64,000 bases of DNA from the NCBI GenBank assembly GCA_017979445.1, contig CM030714.1, positions 16,611,892 through 16,675,891 on the forward strand, given 5' to 3'. The notes under the pieces were generated by a model. It saw nothing but the letters and a program-made list of their open reading frames with translations. It was not told where the DNA came from and ran no database searches. Position 1 is the stretch's first letter. Each line of letters starts with the position of its first letter. The translations under genes and the position numbers were made by a program. Source of the stretch: Akebia trifoliata. Taxonomy: Eukaryota > Streptophyta > Magnoliopsida > Ranunculales > Lardizabalaceae. Of the stretch, positions 46,235 to 57,382 are shown piece after piece.

Positions 46235-46764
46235 CAGAGGGTTGAAGCAAACTAGATAGCAAATCTATTTTGGTAGATAGTGCGATATCCGAATGCCAAA
46301 GCTAGTGACAGTTCATTTTGCAGCCTGATTTAGCAATTCGTCAGGGTGTTCGGATCCTTGAGCGTAAAACTCTCCCCGAATTAAAAGGTTGTCAGGTCCT
46401 TGAGTGTGAGCTCTCACTGACAATGTCAGATCCTTGAATTTTAGAAAATTCTCCCTGACTAATGCAAAAGTGCACGTGTGTGCAATGGTGTGATGCTTAC
46501 TGAGTAAAAATGTGTCAGGTCCTAGAGATCTTCTCTCACTGACAATAATGATTCAAAATTGAGATGCACTTATGCAATGAAAACAATCATGGCAAGGTTT
46601 AACAATGTGGTAATTAGAGTCATAACATTGTAGGAACTTCATTAAATCCTATTTGAAATTCTTTTTTAGAGTTCAAAAAAATGAGTTTCATTTATCGAAT
46701 TCGAACCTATTATAACCACGCTTCTCGGGCTAAAGGACTTAAATAATCTTGTTAATTCAATATG

Positions 46765-48015
46765 ATTCAAACAAAGCTGGAGTCTCGTTTCTCGGACTCC
46801 GACTAAGGTTTAGAGGAACTTAAACAATCCTATTAAAATTGGAGTTTCGCTTCTCACACTCGAACCTAGTTTTGTAGGCACTTCAAAAAACCTATTCATT
46901 CTATGATTCAAAAAGTTGGAGTCTCGTTTCTTGGACTCGCACTTAGGTTTATAAGCACTTCCAAAAGCCTACTCATTCTATGATTCAAAAAGTTGGAGTC
47001 TCGTTTCTCGGACTCGAACTTAGGTTTATAGGCACTTCGAAAAGCCTATTCATTCTATGATTCAAATAGTTGGAGTCTCGTTTCTCAGACTCGAACTTAG
47101 GTTTGTAAGCACTTCAAAAAGCCCACTCATTCTATGATTCAAGAAGTCGGAGTCTTGTTTCTCGGACTCGAACTTAGGTTTATAGGCACTTCAAAAAGCC
47201 CATTCATTCTATGATTCGAAAAGTTGGAGTCTCGTTTCTTGAACTCGAACTTAGGTTTATAGGCACTTCAAAAAGCCTACTCATTCTATGATTCAAAAAG
47301 TTGGAGTCTCGTTTCTCGGACTCGAACTTAGGTTTATAGGCACTTCGAAAAGCCTATTCATTCTATGATTCAAATAGTTGGAGTCTCGTTTCTCAGACTC
47401 GAACTTAGGTTTGTAAGCACTTCAAAAAGCCCACTCATTCTATGATTCAAGAAGTCGGAGTCTTGTTTCTCGGACTCGAACTTAGGTTTATAAGCACTTC
47501 AAAAAGCCCATTCATTCTATGATTCGAAAAGTTGGAGTCTCGTTTCTTGAACTCGAACTTAGGTTTATAGGCACTTCAAAAAGCCTACTCATTCTATGAT
47601 TCAAAAAGTTGGAGTCTCGTTTCTCGGACTCGAACTTAGGTTTATAGGCACTTCAAAAAGCCTATTCATTCTATGATTCAAAAAGTTGGAGTCTCGTTTC
47701 TCAGACTTGAACTTAGGTTTGTAGGCACTTCGAAAAGCCTATTCATTCTATGATTCAAAAAGTAGGAGTCTCGTTTCTCGGACTCGAACTTAGGTTTATA
47801 GGCACTTCAAAAACCCATTCATTCTATGATTCAAAAAGTTGGAATCTCGTTTCTCGGACTCGAACTTAGGTTTATAGGCATTTCAAAAAGCCTATTCATT
47901 CTATGATTCAAAAAGTTGGAGTCTCGTTTCTCGGACTCGAACTTAGGTTTGTAGGCACTTCAAAAAGCCTATTCATTCTATGATTCAAAAAGTTGGAATC
48001 TCACTTCTCAGACTC
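46765..48015 (-). repeat. 77-bp satellite-like array with 308-bp higher-order period
   Basis: About 16 units, each with gttggagtctcgtttctcgg, actcgaacttaggtttatag and gcacttcaaaaagcctattc. Starts of gttggag measured at 46992, 47069, 47146 and 47223 are exactly 77 bp apart. Diagnostic variants (aaatagttgg, aagaagtcggagtcttg, cgaaaagttgg, tcttgaactcg) repeat in the same order after four units; aaatagttgg recurs at 47069 and 47377, 308 bp. The edge units (48000-48080) keep a longer form with tcacgtttctcgagctta. It lies in the element's 3' non-coding region. Confidence 0.9.
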
Positions 48016-48079
48016 GAACTTACTAAGTCACGTTTCTCGAGCTTAGATTTATAGGAACTTAAACAATCCTATTAATTCA

Positions 48080-50352
48080 TTCTATGATTCAAAATCGAGC
48101 TCAAAGTTTGAAAGATCAGGCCTTTATTGGCTTATCATGTATCTGGATTCGTAATTATCATTGGGCTTCGCTGAACTTTTAAACTTTTGTATGATTTTCT
48201 TTTTATCATGTGATTAAGAACAAAAACTTTGGAATTAAATGACCTTCAAAAATGCCCCTAGTTTCAAGGTTGGCTTTAACTGGGACTTGACTACGAGACT
48301 GATGGAATGGATTACGCTTGAAAAATATGGACTCTGATGTATGATAGATAGAAGAACTGACATTCCTTAAATTTAAGACTCTTAAGATTATCATATGTGC
48401 AATAAAGAATTGATCATTTTCTTTCGAATTTCTTTTGAAAAATGCTTGAGCTGGACTTAAAAAATCTTGATAAATATTAGAATAAAAGATCTTCCTCTTC
48501 AAAGTGGTTGATGATTCTACATCTTCCATTAGCGAACACTTGAACAAGTAAACATACTTTTGAAGATCCTACAATGTTCAAGATGACTTCTGATTTTTTC
48601 GACTTCAATATTGTCTTTGTCGGATGTGAGCTCTTGGCTAAAAGACAAATATCGTGGCTTGAATGGTTCTGCAGTTTCTTCACAAGCTTCCTTCTGAATT
48701 TTTCTTCTTGACGGACCTTTCCTCCCATTTGATGATGCCCTAATTTTTGCCTAGATCGTCTCTTTAGGTTTTCAATCTAGCGGGCTTTGTTTTTCTTTTT
48801 CTAATGATGCCTTGATTTTTGCCTAGGTCGCCTTTTCAGGTTTTCAACCTAGCAGGCTTTCTTTTTATGGTTATACCCTAAATTTTGCCTAAGCCGCCTT
48901 TTCAGGTTTTCGACTTAGCGGGCTTCTCTTTTTTTCTTGATGATCTTGTATAACCAACTCGACAACTTCTCAGTTCCCTGCACCTTAACTGAGTCAATTA
49001 GCCTTCAGGAGGACTCAATAGGTGGGCTTAGGATATGGTTTAGAAAGAAAAGATATAAGGCTCAACTTCCCAAAATGCCCCTAGTTTGATATTCTCTCTT
49101 TTCTATCAATTATTTTGATTTTTTTTCTAAATGCCCCTAGTTTGGCATTATTTTCTTTTTATCAATTCTTTTGATTCTTTTTTCTAATGCCCTTAGTTTG
49201 GCATTCTTTTCTTTTGAACATTTCAATAGTAGATTTTTCTTTTGGATGACACTTTCCTTAAGAGAATATATTTTTCTTTTAATGACCGGGCCTGAAGTAA
49301 CTTCTCAGGTTGCCTACGTACCCCAAATATTTCTTTTTTTCCTTTTGGGATTAGGTCAAAACGTAGTTCATAATAAGATTCCCTCCCAAGGTTGGTCGGC
49401 ATAGTTTAGAAAGAAGAGGTTATTGATTTTTTTTTTTTTTTTTTTTAGGCTGCGAGGGGCTAAAGACGGTTATATTTTTCTTGGTAAGACAGGAAAATGG
49501 TTCGACCAATGAAGGCCTCCTTTTGTGAAATACTACTTGATTTGGCCAAGGTTTTAGGAACTTGATGTCTTGATTGCTCTATCGAGTAAGGTCTTCTTTT
49601 GAGAATGAGTCTTCAATCTTCTTCTGAGAATGAATAATTTTCAGTCTTTTTTTTTTATAAAGAGAAATCTTTATTCTTCTTTTACAAAGTTGAGTGTGAT
49701 TGACTTCTTTGTATTTGACGTTGACTTGTTCAACATTTTCCAAACTTCAAAAAAAATCTTATATTCTTTTGCGAATGAGAACTCTTCTTTCTTTTGAGTA
49801 AGAAACATGGTAGATCCACTTGTAAGTCTTAGCATCTTTGTTGATGCTTTCAGCTATATCATCTTTGACCGATAATCTTTGACTTTGAAATCACTCTTGA
49901 CTTGATCTATGTTTTTGTGTAATTCATCCATATATCCTTATGAGATCATGCAAAAAATATTGTTGAATTTCTCAAGTAAGTTTACTATTCTTTCATGTTC
50001 TCTTGAGGATAATGTATCACCAATTTGCACTTCTTGAGTGTACTCTTTAATTCCAATATTTATTAAGTTTAGTTAGTGAGCTTTAAGTCATTTCTCATGT
50101 TAAATCTTATATTCAAATCATTATTGCACGCATGATAATCAAAAGCTTCTTTATTTATTGGAATTGAAAAGAACATAGATTGACAAACCTTACTAAAACC
50201 CAAAAATAAAGATGACTAACTGAATTTAAAGACTGACGCAACTAAAGCTAAAAAAAAACTAAGACGACATCATTATGAATGGAGGGACGCAATTCTAGAG
50301 TCTATGCCACTTCAGTTATCTTCGATGGATGACTTGAACTTGTCTGCTTTTA
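48080..50352 (-). other. Remaining non-coding 3' region of the gag-only element
   Basis: Between gag and the 77-bp array. It holds three or four copies of gcctaggtcgccttttcagg with ttttcaacctagcgggct (48740-48925), three copies of aatgcccctagtttggcatt (49075-49205), a T19 run at 49428-49446, and AT-rich unique sequence. Colinear with 7330-9611. No pol motif seen; short open frames here show no known domain. Confidence 0.75.
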
Positions 50353-51873
50353 CTATCTCTTCATATTCCTGTCACATGCGGGACAACCCATTGCTTCAAT
50401 AATTTCTCTGTTCTTCAGTCCTGTCACTGCCTTAGGGTAGTTGTGCTCATTCTGGCATGGAGTAAATGTACTGTTAAGACCCATTGGGTGAATAAAGGAA
50501 ACTGGGTCAACTGATTCGGGTTTGGATATTGATATTAGGTTCAGAGTAGGAGGGGGTTGATTTTGAAAGGTAGGCAAAGGGTTAGTCTTAACATTGGGAG
50601 TAGTAGGAGTGGGTATGGTGACTTTTCCTTGCTCAATAAGATCTTGGATAGCATGTCGGAGAGTAATACACCTGTCAAGAATATGACCAGGCATTTGATG
50701 GAATTCACAGAATTGCCCATTATCCATGTTTGGGGGAAGAGGATTAGGTAAAGACTTAGGTTGTAAAGGTGCCAGCAATCCCCTTTTCATCAATTTTTGA
50801 TAAGCAATACTAAGGGACATTCCAAGATTGGCAAACTGTCTCCTAGGCTTAGCTTGTGAAGGCTGAGTAGCTTGTGGAGATAGTGCGAAGGAGGTGTTGG
50901 CCACTTGTAAGGAATTGACATTAGGTTTGAAATGTTTGGGTTTTGACTCAGACGAGTTACCAAAAAGTCCCGAAGAGTAAGCATCTTCAACTTGATTTCC
51001 AGCCTCAAGGAGGGATTGAAAAGTAGGCAAGTATTGAGGCATCAAGTACTTGGCATAATTTGGAGTGAGATTCCTGAGGATAATCTTGACTTGTTCCTTC
51101 TCTTGAGGTCGGTCCCACAGTTGAGCGGCTTTAGCTCTCCATCGAGCAATGAACTCAGTGAAAGTTTCTCCGGGTTTCTGTTTAGTAGTTTCTAGGTCTC
51201 TTCTTGTAAGTTCAATATCTGTGTTGAATGAGTACCGACCAATAAACTCCTTCATCAATTCATGCCATGTTCTTACCCGAGATGAGTCCAATGACATTAA
51301 CCAGCGTAGTGCAGGACCTGTCAGGGTTCTTTGAAAAAGTTGAGCCATCTGTTCTTCACTTAAACCCTGAGATTGCATTATGCCGACATATACTTTTAAG
51401 TGAGTCCTAGGGCATCCAATACCGTCAAACTTCTCCATATCAGGCATTGTGAACTTTTCTGGTAGACGGACCGTGGGAAACAAGGTCATTGACCCTAATC
51501 CAAGAGTAAGATCATCAGGGTCTTTGATGTTCTTCAAAACAGTTTCAACTTGAGTTATTCGATGAGCTAGGACAGGGTCGACGTGTAACTGATCATCTTC
51601 TTGGTTTTCAACGAGGTCAAACACATCCTGAGGTTCTATAGCTTTATCTTTTCCCTTTTCAATTTTCAGGGATTCGATTTGTGTTTGGACAGAGGCAATA
51701 ATCTGGGCTTGAAAAGATTCTAAAATCTGACGGAGCGCAGCTTCATCCATTGTACTCGTTTCTTCTTGTGGCAAAGACTGACTACTTGGCAATGGTACTC
51801 TAGAAAGACGACTCTTTTCACGGACCCAAAGTGGTACAGATGGAGGTTTAGAACGTTTAGGACCAATTATCAC
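50353..51873 (-). CDS. gag: gag of the gag-only Tat element (intact 506-codon frame)
   Basis: One uninterrupted minus-strand frame. Residues 1-40 are basic (IIGPKRSKPPSVPLWV). Residues 41-130 contain possible coiled coil (EAALRQILESFQAQIIASVQ). The retrotransposon gag core spans about 140-290: MEKFDGIGCPRTHLKVYV, RTLTGPALRWLMSLDSSRV, LTRRDLETTKQKPGETFTEF, RWRAKAAQLWDRPQEKEQVK. Near 389 stands FCEFHQMPGHILDRC, a C-x2-H-x4-GH-x4-C finger typical of Tat gags. The C-terminus ends CPACDRNMKR. The frame opens at a GTG; no ATG precedes it after the upstream TAA, and the first ATG is at residue 42. The X gag has an ATG at the matching place, so the start may be lost or non-AUG. No protease follows. 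Confidence 0.9.
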   Translation of the reverse strand: MIIGPKRSKPPSVPLWVREKSRLSRVPLPSSQSLPQEETSTMDEAALRQILESFQAQIIASVQTQIESLKIEKGKDKAIEPQDVFDLVENQEDDQLHVDPVLAHRITQVETVLKNIKDPDDLTLGLGSMTLFPTVRLPEKFTMPDMEKFDGIGCPRTHLKVYVGIMQSQGLSEEQMAQLFQRTLTGPALRWLMSLDSSRVRTWHELMKEFIGRYSFNTDIELTRRDLETTKQKPGETFTEFIARWRAKAAQLWDRPQEKEQVKIILRNLTPNYAKYLMPQYLPTFQSLLEAGNQVEDAYSSGLFGNSSESKPKHFKPNVNSLQVANTSFALSPQATQPSQAKPRRQFANLGMSLSIAYQKLMKRGLLAPLQPKSLPNPLPPNMDNGQFCEFHQMPGHILDRCITLRHAIQDLIEQGKVTIPTPTTPNVKTNPLPTFQNQPPPTLNLISISKPESVDPVSFIHPMGLNSTFTPCQNEHNYPKAVTGLKNREIIEAMGCPACDRNMKR

Positions 51874-52549
51874 CTGATTGGAAGTAAACCAAGGTTAACC
51901 ATTGACTCTAAAGGTTTGACTCTTAACCACATGATTAAAGTTTTGACATAAAATAGTCCAAGTCTGACGAAAAATCGAATCCAAATGCACCATAAGTCTA
52001 TAGTGACCAAGAAAGTGAGAAAGGTTAGATGCGGGTCTACCCCTGATTGAGATTGAACCTTTGATCAGATAAATTAATTTGATCTTAAGATCGAATCTTT
52101 CTAGATAAAGTGGTCTGGATCTTTAAAAGTGAAACCAATTAGTCCAACTGATTTGGTATCGATCAGTTTGATCCATTTGTCCATTGGGTCAACTGGTTTA
52201 AGTGGTTCAAATTAATCGGTACATTTCACCGATTGGATCAGACCGATGTTGTGGATTTTGTTTGATTATTCTGGATCCGTCTGCCCACCTACCTGTTGGT
52301 TGGATTGAATAAAGCAACCCAGGAACACCCATAGTCAGTTCGGGTCGTGACCTATAGGAAGGCTTCTAGACTCTAGGTTTATTACGTGCAATGCAATTTT
52401 ATCTAGCCACCCTGCCCAAGCATACCTATATACCTTTCGATACGTGGTGACTTGGTTTGATATACCGTATAGGTAATAATCTAAACATCAATTCACTTCT
52501 CTGAAGCAAAAAACAGCCAGTTCGATCTCCAGTTGAGAGGTGGAGCACA

Positions 52550-52891
52550 ATGCTGAGCAAGGACCCACTTAAATACCTCTCGTCTAGAATAGACGTAGTC
52601 TATCCCCCTCGTACAGTAGGGTACAGCGGGGCAAGATCTTGCTTAGGCACCGGTTTTGACCAAGAAGTGCAATTGATATACTTAGACTATCTTTTATACC
52701 TACGGGTACGAGTCAAGAGTTGTAGCTTTCATAAATGGTTTGGCATCCCACGAGGGGACCAACCACGTACTAGTACTACGTTGGCAATCGGGACATGTGA
52801 CTGTGTGGCTTACAATAAGTCAAAGGCTCAGGTCGCTCCAGCCTGGGTGCATCAACATACTTCTCAGAATCACCTGATTAGATGGTATTGA
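52550..52891 (+). other. 113-codon frame antisense to the gag-only element's leader
   Basis: Begins MLSKDPLKYLSSRIDVVYPP and ends SQNHLIRWY; same length as the antisense frame at 33939-34280 and no indels between them. See that entry for the change counts. No domain recognised. Confidence 0.3.
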
Positions 52892-53443
52892 TGCCCCCAG
52901 TTTGATATACCCTAAGGTACGTGACTGGAGTTGTGGATTTCATGAATGACGTCGCATCTCCGAAGAGACCGGGCCACGCACTAGTGCCACGTTGGCTAAA
53001 TGGGACGTGTAAGTGAGTGAAACAGTAAACGTGCATGTGGTGTGTGCAAAACAGGGTGGGGTGTGCCTGGGACCTTTTTCAAACAAATGGGCCCATGGAT
53101 CCAATCAAACCAATCATACATTTAATCAAAATCAAAATCATTCAAATCATATGAATATTCAATTAAGATCACATTATTCCCATCACATAAGCACATTAAC
53201 ATTACGATCAACATCAATCATGTATTTCAAGCAAGATCATGGTAAATTAATCAATAAATATGGCATATGATAATGATCAAACAAACATTGCAATAGGCAT
53301 AATTTTTATAATTTTTAAGGTCCAATCAATGATCACTTTTGGGTGATTCAAAATAAATCGAGATTCCAATAGGTGTTACATTGATGATAGAATGACAATG
53401 GTTGAGATGAGCTCACTCTCAAGAACATTAATTGTGCCAACAT

Positions 53444-54020
53444 TAGATAAATTCAGATTTTCTGTAAATTAGGAAAATACAATCTGAACTTGCATCGATA
53501 ATATCCAAGGCTCCCGATAATGAAATTGAGTGAATTCAAGTTCTAAATTAATCTACTCGATGAGATCTACATTTTATTAAGAGGTGCCTAGACTTAATTC
53601 TCACCAGAATGTTCTGTAAAAAAGTTTTAACGTTGCTGTCCCAACTTTCATTCAGAAATAATTCCAGATTTACAGATTGAACTTGCATCGATGATATCTA
53701 AGGCTTCCGATAACGAAATTGAGTGAACTCAGATTCTAAATTAATCTACTCGACGAGATCTACATTTTATTAATAGGTTCCCAGACTTAATTCTTACTGG
53801 AATATTCTGTAAAAAAGTTTTAACGTTGCTGTCCCAACTTTCATTCAGAAATAATTCCAGATTTACAGATTGAACTTGCATCGATGATATCTAAGGCTTC
53901 CGATAACGAAATTGAGCGAACTCAGATTCTAAATTAATCTACTCGACGAGATCTATATTTTTTTAAAGGCTCCCATACTTAATTCTCGCTAGAATATTCT
54001 CTAAAAAAGTTTTAATATTT
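53444..54020 (-). repeat. 193-bp tandem repeat, three copies, in the leader
   Basis: tgaacttgcatcgat starts at 53485, 53678 and 53871, exactly 193 bp apart. Units also share aaggcttccgataacgaaat, ctactcgacgagatctacat and agttttaacgttgctgtccc. Copies two and three are nearly identical; the first is more diverged. Not seen in the leaders of X or Y. Confidence 0.9.
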
Positions 54021-54261
54021 CTGTCCAACCTCCATCATTCCATCATTTTCATAGGTTAATTTGAATCTTTCATTATTTAGGAGTCATCAAAAAGTGATCC
54101 TTAATTGGAAAAAAAAATGCAATACCCAAAATCATCTACAATCAAGATAAAAAAATAAATAAAGAGAAAAAATAAATAAAATAAATCCAACTAAATAAAA
54201 AAAAAACTAGGTCATCTTGGCAATGCCCATACTTGGGGTTTTTCAAGTTTGATCCTCAATA

Positions 54262-54280
54262 GTCCCCAGTGGAGTCGCCA
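54262..54280 (-). promoter_or_regulatory. Primer-binding site of the gag-only element, tRNA-Arg type
   Basis: TGGCGACTCCACTGGGGAC on the minus strand, one base inside the LTR end; same site as in elements X and Y. Confidence 0.9.
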
Positions 54281-54281
54281 C

Positions 54282-55959
54282 TGAAAGCGCCCTCGTTCCG
54301 CGGGGGTGCGCGGATCCACTTTTGACCCTTAAGGTTTGGGAGTCGCCACCTAGTTGTTAAGGTCTAGGAACCAAACTGACTCTAAAAAAGGTAAACTAAT
54401 CTACGAAAGAGAAAAATAGTCCGGGGATCACGTTACGGGGTTGGAAGGTGTTAGGCACCAACCCCGCCGGGCCAAAGCCGGTCTCTACTAACTTTCAAAG
54501 TAAATCACATTGCTAAAAACCTAGATAGAAATAAAAATAATAAAAAAAAAACTGATACCTTTCCGATAGCAAGGATTTTGCTCCCTCAGATCTGACAAAA
54601 AGAACTCCTTATACTGTACTCCCTTGCTTCGTTCTGTCTCCGGATTTGACTTCGGATCTCCTAGATCAAGGTATCTCCTTGTTTTTGAATCTGAACTCTT
54701 CAAGTTTGTTGCGGATTTGGGGGTATTTTCGGAGGGATTTTAGGTGTTTTCTAGACTAAAATTGAAAGAGGGATGTTAGGTAAGGAGTTGGGGCTCCAAA
54801 ACTATGGTTTATGGGGGCTAGGGCAGCTTCTAGACCTACTTCTCCTAGGTTTTATGATTTGATACGAAAATAGGGTGTGAGAACCTCTATTTATAGAATT
54901 TTTTTAAGGGTTGATTTGGATAGAATTAGTATTTAATTAGAGTTCTTTTAATTAGAGTTGTGTTTTAGTTAGACTTGTTTTAAGTAGAATTGTGTTTTAA
55001 TTAGAATTGTTTTAGGTAGAATTATTTTTTAGTTAGAACTCTATTAGATAGAATTATTATTTAATTAGAATTCCATTATGACTTTTGGTCTTATTTGATT
55101 GACTTTTAATATTTTGACTTTAGTCACACTTGATTGACTTTAATACCTTGACTTCAGTCTTGTTTGATTTACTTTTAATTTTTGGAGAACCCCCTTCCAT
55201 TATTTCTTTAATTCTTTGGACCCCCAAATGGAGGGGTCCTTAAAGAAATATCTCACGAACCCTCAACAATTTTACCCGAAAGTCCGATTGATCGATTTTT
55301 TTGGTTCAAATTTTTAAATTAATTTCATCAATGTTTCACTTTAATTATTTAATATTTTATTTATTAATTTTGAATTTTTTAATTATGAAAATTATGAAAT
55401 TACCGTTTTACCCCCGGAGAGGACTTTTCACGTTTCAAGTCGGTTTTTAATGTTCTAGGATGTTTTAGAATCGGTTTTTCGTAAGGAATTCAATGAGAAT
55501 GTTGGTTTGTGTCATTTATGAAAATTTTTATGTGAAATGCTTGTGAACTTTATGAGGGGCATTTTTGTAATTTTGTCAAATTCTGTTAAAATTGGTGAAA
55601 TGATTTATTTGGTTTCGATTTATTATTTTATGTGTTTGAATGGGTTTTCCTAAGCGTAATGTAGGCTCTAGGGTTGTTTTGAGGTTAGGGGTATTTTGGT
55701 AATTCGATCAATTTTTAGTGATTTTTATCGTGAAGCTTCTTTTTGGTCTGCAAGATGATGATTTCTATGTTTCTGGAGTCGTATTTTCCTAGCGTAGCGT
55801 GGTTTCTAAGGTTTTGTTAGTTTGAGATACCTCATCCGGATTTCTGAAACACATCTGACAACAAAATAAAGCAATGGAATACACATCTATCATTGGGAAT
55901 CATTGCGATCGGGTTGACGAGTTGATTAATCAGGCGGATGCAAAAATGGGGTGTCTACA
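54282..55959 (-). mobile_element. 5' LTR of the gag-only element
   Basis: 1678 bp. Starts TGTAGACACCCCATTTTTGC at 55959 and ends GAGGGCGCTTTCA at 54282. TATA box at 54888-54895 (minus-strand TATAAATA). Directly followed on the minus strand by the PBS. Confidence 0.93.
54888..54895 (-). promoter_or_regulatory. TATA box in the 5' LTR of the gag-only element
   Basis: Minus-strand TATAAATA in ctataaatagaggttctc; same position as in the X LTR. Likely drives the transcript that includes gag. Confidence 0.7.
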
Positions 55960-55964
55960 CCACC

Positions 55965-57139
55965 CTGCTTTGCACACACCACATGCACGTTTACTGTTTT
56001 ATCCACTTACACGTCACATATAGCCAACGTGGCACTAGTGCGTGGCCCGGTCTCTTTGGAGATGCAACGTCATTCATGAAAATCACAACTCCAGTCACGT
56101 ACCTTAGGGGATATCAAACTGGGGCATCAATACCGTCTGATCATGTGATTTTGAGAGGTATATTGATGCACCCAGGCTGGAGCGACCTGAGCCTTTGACC
56201 TATTGTGAGCCACACAGTCACATGTCCCGATTGCCAACGTAGTCCTAGTACGTGGTCGGTCCCCTCGAGGGATGCCAAACCATTTATGAAAGCTACAACT
56301 CTTGACTCGTACCCATAGGTATGTAAAAGATAATCTAAGTATATCAATTGCACTTCTTGGTCTAAACCGGTGCCTAAGCAAGATCTTTCCCCACTGTACC
56401 CTACTGTACGAGGGGGATAAACTATGTCTATTCTAGACGAGAGGTATTTAAGTGGGCCCTTGCTCAGCATTGTGCGCCACCTCTCAACTAGAGATCAAAC
56501 TGACTGTTTTTGGCTTCAGAGAAGTGAGTTGAAGTTTTAGATTATCACCTATACGGTATATCAAACCAAGTCACCACGTATCGAAAGGTATATAGGTATG
56601 CTTGGGCAAGGGTGGCCAAATAAAAATGCATTGCACGTAGTAAGCTTAGAGTCTAGAAACCTTCCCTGTAGGTCACGACTCGAACTTATCGTGGGTGTTC
56701 CCAGGTTGTTTATTGAATGGAACCTTTTGATTGTTGAATGTATGTGAATGATGAGATCAGAGTGTATGATTGTCCTCAAAAATCAAAAATGTTGTTTTTG
56801 AAAATTAAAATGGGTGCACCGACCCAATAAAGAATCCATTCTTTTACAATAATGACCTTGTCCATCCCGATCCAACAATCATGGTGGGCTGAGCCATTGA
56901 AATTGAAATAGAAGTCAAATTTTCAAAGAAAACAATGGTCTACGAAGGGAAAGTATTTTCTAGAAAAAGTGTTTTTCCAAAAGAAGTGTTATTCTTTAGA
57001 AAAAATATTTTTCGAGAACAAATATTTTCCAAATTTTTTTTTCCATAAGAACAAGATTTTCAAAAACGAAAATATTTTCTCAAAATAAAGAGAAAAATTG
57101 ATATTTTTACATGGACCTTTCAAGAGTACTAAAATACCC
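55965..57139 (+). other. Leader of element Y, second part
   Basis: Resumes ctgctttgcacacaccacat after the gag-only insertion and is colinear with 33776-34920 of X, including both leader modules (near 56010 and 56220) and the A-rich end. The antisense frame (56141-56470) is broken by a 2-bp insertion near 56320. Confidence 0.8.
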
Positions 57140-57382
57140 TTTTGTGTCAAACCAGGATGCTAGTCGCAGGCGATAACCCAATCGATAGTTAGTCAAAACA
57201 ACCGTTGTAGGGATGCACCCTGTAGAGAAAATCAATTTTGGGAGATTCATGTTAAGGAGTGCTCTCTACTTCCACGAGTTTGAGATAGACTGGAACCTCT
57301 TACATGCTATGGCTAAGCGATGGAACCCCCACCTTCATATATTCCACATGGGGTATATGCATTTGTGCCCAACTCACGAGTG
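57140..57382 (+). pseudogene. ORF1 start of element Y, truncated
   Basis: Homologous to 34915-35165 of X (GDNPIDS then MHPVEKINFGRFMLRSALYF, RWNPHLHIFHMGYMHLCPTH). A 1-bp loss near 57185 shifts the frame. Where X has its first TGA, Y reads a Cys codon. Homology ends at about 57382, so everything 3' of the first 75 codons is gone and Y has no gag, pol or 3' LTR. Confidence 0.75.

Larger units (their letters stand above)
51874..54261 (-). other. Leader of the gag-only element
   Basis: Between PBS and gag, 2.4 kb. From the PBS inward: A-rich unique sequence, 193-bp tandem repeats (53444-54020), then the modular block shared with X and Y (53090-52330) and gag-proximal AT-rich sequence. There is no ORF1, unlike X, so the leader runs straight to gag. 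Confidence 0.75.
44472..55959 (-). mobile_element. Complete gag-only (TR-GAG-like) Tat element
   Basis: 11,488 bp on the minus strand: 5' LTR 54282-55959, PBS 54262-54280, leader to 51874, one gag frame 50353-51873, 4.1 kb of non-coding repeats, polypurine tract, 3' LTR 44472-46219. Flanked by an exact CCACC duplication (44467-44471, 55960-55964), and the target sequence is contiguous in X at 33766-33785. No protease, RT, RNase H or integrase motif on either strand. The LTRs differ by few substitutions and one repeat contraction of about 66 bp, so this is the most recent large insertion here. It must use enzymes of another element; X-type Tat elements fit best. Confidence 0.92.

Noticed and set aside
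46765..48015. CRISPR-like array
   Set aside because: Direct repeats are contiguous 77-bp units without unique spacers, inside a plant retrotransposon.
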